DNA of 35,004 nucleotides from a virus: the IMG/VR virus record IMGVR_UViG_3300034112_000940, positions 1 to 35,004 of that record; one strand, written 5' to 3'. Every line of letters begins with the position of its first letter. Within the stretch, counting starts at the first letter, position 1. Positions 30,797-35,004 of the stretch are shown here, piece by piece. The translations under genes and the position numbers were made by a program. Under the pieces are notes generated by a model. It saw only the letters and a list, made by a program, of their open reading frames with translations, made no database searches and was not told where the DNA came from.

Positions 30797-31846
30797 TTAA
30801 GAAGCAACCTTAACGTCTTTTACGACTACCCATGCATCTGCTTGCTCAATTTGGGTACCCACACGAGTATACATTGTATATTCGATTGAGTCCTTCTTTG
30901 GCCAGAAGAAGCGGTAAACAGTTACATCACGCTTGATACCAATAACAACGTTATTTGGGAATGTCAAGTGGACGTCTCCGTGCTCTCCTGTTGGTGTTGC
31001 ATATGAACCTGTCTGTGTTTCCTTAAGTAGTGGAACTTCAACAATTGGAATACCAAATGCGAATGGTGCCACATATCCTGCTGGACCACCTAGACCACCC
31101 TGGTCTCCACGGATAATGCTTGAAGCAATATCTTGTGGGTTAACGTTCTGGATGTTCTGTGATGTTGAGTACAAGTAGTCTTGAATTAGGTTTGAGCCTG
31201 CAAGGAAGCGTAGGTCTGGACGACGTTGCTTGTACTTACGTGGCATAGCCTTTAGTGCCTTGTTGAAGATGTCACGAGACACGTTTGCGCCCGCTCCAGC
31301 TACTACACGACCATTTGTCTTTGCAATCTTGACAATACCATCAAATGCCTTGTATAGGTTATCTGAAGATAGCGCTGTGTTACCGTTAAGGACTACATCC
31401 TCTAGGTCGTTACCAGCCTGTGTTGCCATAAGTCTTGCAATGTGATCTTCTAGATCAGCACCCTCAATGTTATCTTCTAGAGACTCAGTTGAAAGTTCCC
31501 AATCTAGGCGAAGCTTCTTTGTTGTGAGAGAAATCTTTGAGAACTGTACGGCTGCATTTGAGCCAGTGTTCTCTGCTTCGGATGCAAGCTTCATAAGCTT
31601 CTCTCCGACGCCGATACGATCAATCTCTGTAGTGTCAGCTCTCATTCGAACTGTACGTGCTACTTTACCGATTACTGTTGCATCGAACATGTAATCAAGG
31701 AATCTTGCGGATTGCTCAGGATTGAGCAAGCCTCCCTTACCCTCGGAACCTACGTGAATTCCGTCGGTAGGGTTTGCTGAGCCTGTCATTCCACCTGTTA
31801 GTGTTGTGTTTGCTTCAGCTGCTTTTGCTAATAGTTCATTACTCAT
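30797..31846 (-). CDS. Major capsid protein, HK97 fold
   Basis: A 349-residue protein. The first 20-30 residues are polar and Gly/Thr-rich (LTGGMTGSANPTDG), followed by GGLLNPEQSARFLDYMFDAT and the core VARTVRMRADTTEIDRIGVG, which are HK97-fold features (N-arm, then E-loop and P-domain). Near residues 105-150 it continues with TTKKLRLDWELSTESLEDNIEG and the spine helix EDHIARLMATQAGNDLEDVV, typical of actinophage capsid proteins. It follows the protease/scaffold gene by 18 bases and is bounded by a strong terminator downstream. Codon use is more biased than in its neighbours. Cleavage by the upstream protease is likely short, since there is no obvious long N-terminal delta domain. Confidence 0.9.
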   Translation of the reverse strand: MSNELLAKAAEANTTLTGGMTGSANPTDGIHVGSEGKGGLLNPEQSARFLDYMFDATVIGKVARTVRMRADTTEIDRIGVGEKLMKLASEAENTGSNAAVQFSKISLTTKKLRLDWELSTESLEDNIEGADLEDHIARLMATQAGNDLEDVVLNGNTALSSDNLYKAFDGIVKIAKTNGRVVAGAGANVSRDIFNKALKAMPRKYKQRRPDLRFLAGSNLIQDYLYSTSQNIQNVNPQDIASSIIRGDQGGLGGPAGYVAPFAFGIPIVEVPLLKETQTGSYATPTGEHGDVHLTFPNNVVIGIKRDVTVYRFFWPKKDSIEYTMYTRVGTQIEQADAWVVVKDVKVAS

Positions 31847-31864
31847 TAGTTTTTCACCATACCC

Positions 31865-32395
31865 TTATTTTGTTAATTCGCTAACGGAACCGAGGAAAGT
31901 GCCGTTCCATTTTGATTTTTTGATTGTTGTTACTCCAACTGACCCGCCAAGGTCAGAGGACTTCTTGATTGCAGTGTCTGATTCTACTGCGTCTACTCTT
32001 TTTTCAACTGTGTCCATGATGGACTTAATTGAATCAACTGCTGTTGAGAGTTCTGTGTGCTTTTCTGCTAATTCTGAAATTCTCAAATCAACATTCTTGC
32101 TAAAAGCTTCGACTGTCTCCTTGATTGTTGAAACCTGAGCAGCGTTTGCCTCAGAGGCCTTTTCCAAAGTCTCTGAGAAGAAACCCTTAAGGTCGCCTAG
32201 CATCTTAACAAAATCAGGTGATTCCTGTTCTGTTAGTTCTGCTGATTTTTCCAGAACTTCGGCAGAAGTTACTTCAGCTACAACTTCAGCAGACTCTTGT
32301 TCTACTGGTGCAACTTCTTCAATAATTTCTGCAGGTGTTTCTACAACTGCTTCTTCTACTACTGGAGTTGCTTCTGTTACATTAAGCTTTTCCAC
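31865..32395 (-). CDS. Predicted internal-start scaffold protein
   Basis: An in-frame GTG at 32393-32395 (residue 263 of the protease fusion) is preceded at 7 bases by AAGGAGG (32403-32409). The product would be about 176 residues, the acidic and coiled-coil scaffold without the protease. Lambda C/Nu3 uses the same arrangement. The internal site is a much better ribosome binding site than that of the full gene, which has none. It is predicted only. Confidence 0.6.
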   Translation of the reverse strand: MEKLNVTEATPVVEEAVVETPAEIIEEVAPVEQESAEVVAEVTSAEVLEKSAELTEQESPDFVKMLGDLKGFFSETLEKASEANAAQVSTIKETVEAFSKNVDLRISELAEKHTELSTAVDSIKSIMDTVEKRVDAVESDTAIKKSSDLGGSVGVTTIKKSKWNGTFLGSVSELTK

Positions 32396-33181
32396 TTCAT
32401 TTCCTCCTTCTGCAATTGCCATATTTATGTTTGTGTTGTCAGGCAATGTTTGCAATCTTGATCTACGTGAATCAAGAATCTTCTCTATTTCTTTTCCTTT
32501 GTTTACGTCGTTTGATTCTACCCATCCAATGAGTTCTGTTTTTTTACCAGTAACTGGAGATATGTATTCTGATTCTGTTGACATAAATACAGAATCGCTT
32601 TCTGCACAATAAAAAATATTTTCCATTTTAACATCTGCTGCGATGCCTTTAAAAATCATTTGTCCATTTACTTTTTCAATAGATAAAATGTTACATAGTT
32701 CATTTGCTGGTGAATCAACGATTGATAGTTCAACTAGTGCATAGTCTTTGATAAATCTTACTGATGCTCCTGTTGATTTGTTTACTTCGTTATCTGATTC
32801 AATAATCTTTCCGCCGATGGAAAATCCTGTTAGTGTTCCGTCTAGAACCTTTTCCCAAGTATCCTGAGCGCCCTTAGAAATGTATGCATCAACGTAAACA
32901 CCGTTGTAAAATTCTTTTGTTGCAGGGTCATAAAAAGTTTCTGGTCTAAATGATGCCACCTTGCCAACTGCAAGTGGCTGATGCATTTCTCTTAAGTTAC
33001 CTCTAAAGCTTTCAAACGCTTTCATGCTAGCTTCTTGGGTAACGACATCACCAGTCTGATCCAGGTTATCTAATGTTGCGAATCCTGAGACTGTTCTTTT
33101 TTCTCTATTGACCTTCGTAAATGGAACTGATAAATTAATAGCATTTCCATTAGAAGACCAATGTGACTTTTCTATGATCAT
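31865..33181 (-). CDS. Prohead protease fused to scaffold
   Basis: A 438-residue protein. Residues about 15-170 are the HK97-type prohead protease: His67 (REMHQPL), Ser121 (GFSIGGKI) and the conserved strand ELSIVDSPAN. From about 170 to 250 comes a linker, then an acidic, Val/Glu-rich part (VVEEAVVETPAEIIEEVAPV) and a coiled coil (ETLEKASEANAAQVSTIKET, DLRISELAEKHTELS) as in a scaffold. The C-terminus ends in a basic, Gly-rich tail (KKSSDLGGSVGVTTIKKSK) that could bind capsid. There is no Shine-Dalgarno before the ATG; the promoter lies just upstream. An internal start at residue 263 would make free scaffold. Confidence 0.88.
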   Translation of the reverse strand: MIIEKSHWSSNGNAINLSVPFTKVNREKRTVSGFATLDNLDQTGDVVTQEASMKAFESFRGNLREMHQPLAVGKVASFRPETFYDPATKEFYNGVYVDAYISKGAQDTWEKVLDGTLTGFSIGGKIIESDNEVNKSTGASVRFIKDYALVELSIVDSPANELCNILSIEKVNGQMIFKGIAADVKMENIFYCAESDSVFMSTESEYISPVTGKKTELIGWVESNDVNKGKEIEKILDSRRSRLQTLPDNTNINMAIAEGGNEVEKLNVTEATPVVEEAVVETPAEIIEEVAPVEQESAEVVAEVTSAEVLEKSAELTEQESPDFVKMLGDLKGFFSETLEKASEANAAQVSTIKETVEAFSKNVDLRISELAEKHTELSTAVDSIKSIMDTVEKRVDAVESDTAIKKSSDLGGSVGVTTIKKSKWNGTFLGSVSELTK

Positions 33182-33190
33182 ATGTTATAT

Positions 33191-33219
33191 ATTATAGAGA
33201 TTGTTGTATCAAAAGGCAA
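33191..33219 (-). promoter_or_regulatory. Promoter before protease/scaffold, TTGCCT-N17-TATAAT
   Basis: TTGCCT (33214-33219), a 17-base spacer and a perfect TATAAT (33191-33196) on the minus strand. The predicted start is near 33184, only about 3 bases before the ATG at 33181, and no Shine-Dalgarno is present, so the mRNA would be nearly leaderless. It matches the promoter before the tube gene in -35 and spacing. Confidence 0.65.
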
Positions 33220-33237
33220 ATAAGTAGTTGAGTAGGA

Positions 33238-34818
33238 CTAGTTGACTTGTCTTCCATCTCCCTTTGCATTTCTGCCCTCCCCAGATTTATCTGGAGAATT
33301 GGCCGATCTTTCTTGGTCACGTGCTCGGCTTTGATTAGCCTGAGCCTTAACTTCGGCTGCCTGGGCTGCTAAATCTACTGGAACATCCCCGCCGTCCCTT
33401 GGGACCATTCCCATTCTAACTCTAATCTCATTTGGAGTTATTACCTGGAATCTAAGATATCTTTCATCAATCTTTGACTGGGTGTCTGCATCTGTAAGAC
33501 TTAACTCGTTAAATTTAAGCTCTAGCGCATCGGTCATTTCCTGAATAATTTTATTTAATTTCTTTTCTAGATTTTCTTGAGCTGGTCTACAAACTTGCTC
33601 TTTAAATGTTTTATCTGCGTCTCTAGCGGCGGCAAGGTTTATGCCTGCTGGGGTACCAATTTTGTTAATTGGAACTCTGTGAGCCATTAGTATTTCATCT
33701 CTATTAGACTGGCGGTATATATTAAATGAAGACTCTTGTGATCCCGCCTCAATTGGCTCCATCTTAAACTCAGTCTTTGAATCTGGAGAATCTGGAGGAA
33801 GAGGAATATACAGGGACCTATGGTTCTTTCCTCTTAATCCTACCTGAAAAAACTCAAGCAATTTTCTTTCTGACTCTGTAGAAAGCTTTGCTCCTTTTAC
33901 TGTAATAATATAACGGGGAACCGCTTTATTTTCAAAGTAATCTAAGTTATATTTACCAGCAAATTCGTTTCCTGCCATTGCATTTTGTGCAGCAATAATA
34001 TCTGGAATTCCATAGTAATTATTCTTAGGGGTGTACTTCTTTAAATGAATTATTTCATTAGGTCTATCTTCTTGGCCAGCAATTGGGTTTACAGTTTCTG
34101 TGTCTCCAAAGTTTCTAAAGAATACGGCCTTGCCGTAAAGAAGCTGTATAAAACCGTCTCTAAGGCGTCTGACACGCATTGTTTTGGAAGGTATGTGTCC
34201 TATGTACCCTATCTTGCCAGTCGTCGTTCTACCGACCTCCAGATACCCATTACCAGTAGCCTCTATGTCAGTGTAGAACTTTATAAGTGTTTCTTTAAAT
34301 GTTTCATCTTCATTGCAATCTTCTAGCCAGCGATGTAAGTCTTGCTTAATTCTATTTAGCTTCTTACGTGCTCTTTCTAGCTGTTTTTCATCTTCTATAT
34401 CTTCAAGTGTGTCTGTAGTTTTTTTAGATTCAATAAAGTCAAATCCCAGACCTACAATGTTAGCAACCTTTGCATTTATTGCTGCATAGTTGTAAGGCGA
34501 AATCTCATAAATTGTTGAAAGATAATCTAAATTATATTCTGGTTGGATTAGGTCAAATGTTGCGTATCCACTGACTGCTTGCTGATGCTGAAGCTGCTGG
34601 CTTACTGATCCATCTTTACCAGTAAAAGCTTTTTGAAGATCTCTAGAAACTTTTCTTCTAAATGACGCTCCAAGCCCTGATAGCTTTAATACTTCTTCTG
34701 CGTCTATATCAAACAGGTCGTCAGATTTTTGGCTAGTAGGATTATTAAATCTCATCCAGTCTGCAACGCTAGATATCTCTACATTGTCTGATAATAAGTC
34801 TTCTTGATATTCTTTCAT
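33238..34818 (-). CDS. Portal protein (PBSX/HK97-like)
   Basis: A 526-residue protein. Residues about 100-330 contain the portal core: YEISPYNYAAINAKVANIVG, RWLEDCNEDETFKETLIKFY, EATGNGYLEVGRTTTGKIGY, EIIHLKKYTPKNNYYGIP and IIAAQNAMAGNEFAGKYNLD, the last two being the region found in PBSX-type portals. Its central segment RDEILMAHRVPINKIGTPAG and the later helical part fit the crown and stem. The C-terminus is a disordered, charged tail (RARDQERSANSPDKSGEG). The ATG overlaps the stop of the upstream gene (ATGA). It is the dodecameric DNA entry ring at the head vertex. Confidence 0.9.
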   Translation of the reverse strand: MKEYQEDLLSDNVEISSVADWMRFNNPTSQKSDDLFDIDAEEVLKLSGLGASFRRKVSRDLQKAFTGKDGSVSQQLQHQQAVSGYATFDLIQPEYNLDYLSTIYEISPYNYAAINAKVANIVGLGFDFIESKKTTDTLEDIEDEKQLERARKKLNRIKQDLHRWLEDCNEDETFKETLIKFYTDIEATGNGYLEVGRTTTGKIGYIGHIPSKTMRVRRLRDGFIQLLYGKAVFFRNFGDTETVNPIAGQEDRPNEIIHLKKYTPKNNYYGIPDIIAAQNAMAGNEFAGKYNLDYFENKAVPRYIITVKGAKLSTESERKLLEFFQVGLRGKNHRSLYIPLPPDSPDSKTEFKMEPIEAGSQESSFNIYRQSNRDEILMAHRVPINKIGTPAGINLAAARDADKTFKEQVCRPAQENLEKKLNKIIQEMTDALELKFNELSLTDADTQSKIDERYLRFQVITPNEIRVRMGMVPRDGGDVPVDLAAQAAEVKAQANQSRARDQERSANSPDKSGEGRNAKGDGRQVN

Positions 34819-35004
34819 TTTTTACCACCATTCAGTCTAGCCATCTCTTCTTTATGAACACCAATGTCCAAAGGATCTGGGGTTAGTCCCCACCTCAATC
34901 TTTGCTTTTGATACTCGAACTCTTCATCATCAATTTGTCGGCTTCCTTCAATAAACTTAGGCTGACCAACATCAATTCCATAGTGTGCTACAGCTGAGGC
35001 TAGC
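34815..35004 (-). CDS. 3' end of a gene upstream of portal (partial)
   Basis: The last 62 residues of a gene that enters the window at 35004 and stops at TGA 34815-34817, overlapping the portal ATG (ATGA). The visible end reads LASAVAHYGIDVGQP, then EEFEYQKQRLRWGLTPDPLD and HKEEMARLNGGKK. Gene order would make it the end of the large terminase or another gene next to it, but the fragment has no diagnostic nuclease motif, so the function is left open. Confidence 0.55.
   Translation of the reverse strand, partial: LASAVAHYGIDVGQPKFIEGSRQIDDEEFEYQKQRLRWGLTPDPLDIGVHKEEMARLNGGKK

Overview
The window is AT-rich and holds one long, tightly packed block of genes, all read on the minus strand. From high to low coordinates they run in the canonical order of a siphovirus (long non-contractile tail) late region: end of an unidentified gene, portal, HK97-type prohead protease/scaffold, major capsid protein, head-tail connectors, tail terminator, major tail (tube) protein, tail assembly chaperones joined by a -1 frameshift, a giant tape measure protein, tail-tip and minor tail proteins, then small accessory and probably non-structural genes. 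I see no integrase, lysis, replication or tRNA gene. The HK97 head, the PBSX-like portal, good Shine-Dalgarno sites, many TTG/GTG starts and a near-leaderless promoter would fit a phage of a low-GC actinobacterium such as the freshwater lineages known mainly from metagenomes. That host is an inference, not something the sequence proves.

Head module (about 27.6-35.0 kb): portal, then a protease fused to an acidic coiled-coil scaffold with an internal start that would yield free scaffold, then capsid, a small SAP/HeH-like protein, an Ig-connector fusion, head closure, a tail-completion candidate and tail terminator. Tail module (about 7.7-27.5 kb): tube protein, chaperones G and GT (slippery CCCAAAC), a 3151-residue tape measure protein, a Dit-like protein, an 1100-residue hub/Tal-like protein, a small linker protein, a minor tail protein and an FN3-rich tip protein. 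Tail fibre and accessory module (about 1.5-7.6 kb): a 1382-residue fibre made of nine cysteine-rich thrombospondin-like repeats, 31 tandem Thr-Ile-Asn/Asp tripeptides and a C-terminal self-cleaving Hint domain. It is followed by a 2-oxoglutarate/Fe(II) oxygenase, small proteins and a coiled-coil/knob protein. After a terminator and promoter near 1.45 kb come a metallophosphoesterase, a zinc ribbon and a partial helix-turn-helix protein.

The most unusual parts are: (1) the tape measure protein, whose C-terminal two thirds look like a string of globular domains (an HExxH segment, a HipA-like kinase-fold segment, an ADP-ribosyltransferase-like segment) separated by short Gly-Gly linkers, as if it carried effectors; (2) the thrombospondin/TIN/Hint fibre next to a hydroxylase; (3) a transcription layout in which terminator-promoter pairs follow the major capsid and major tail genes, and related promoter sequences precede the protease and tube genes.
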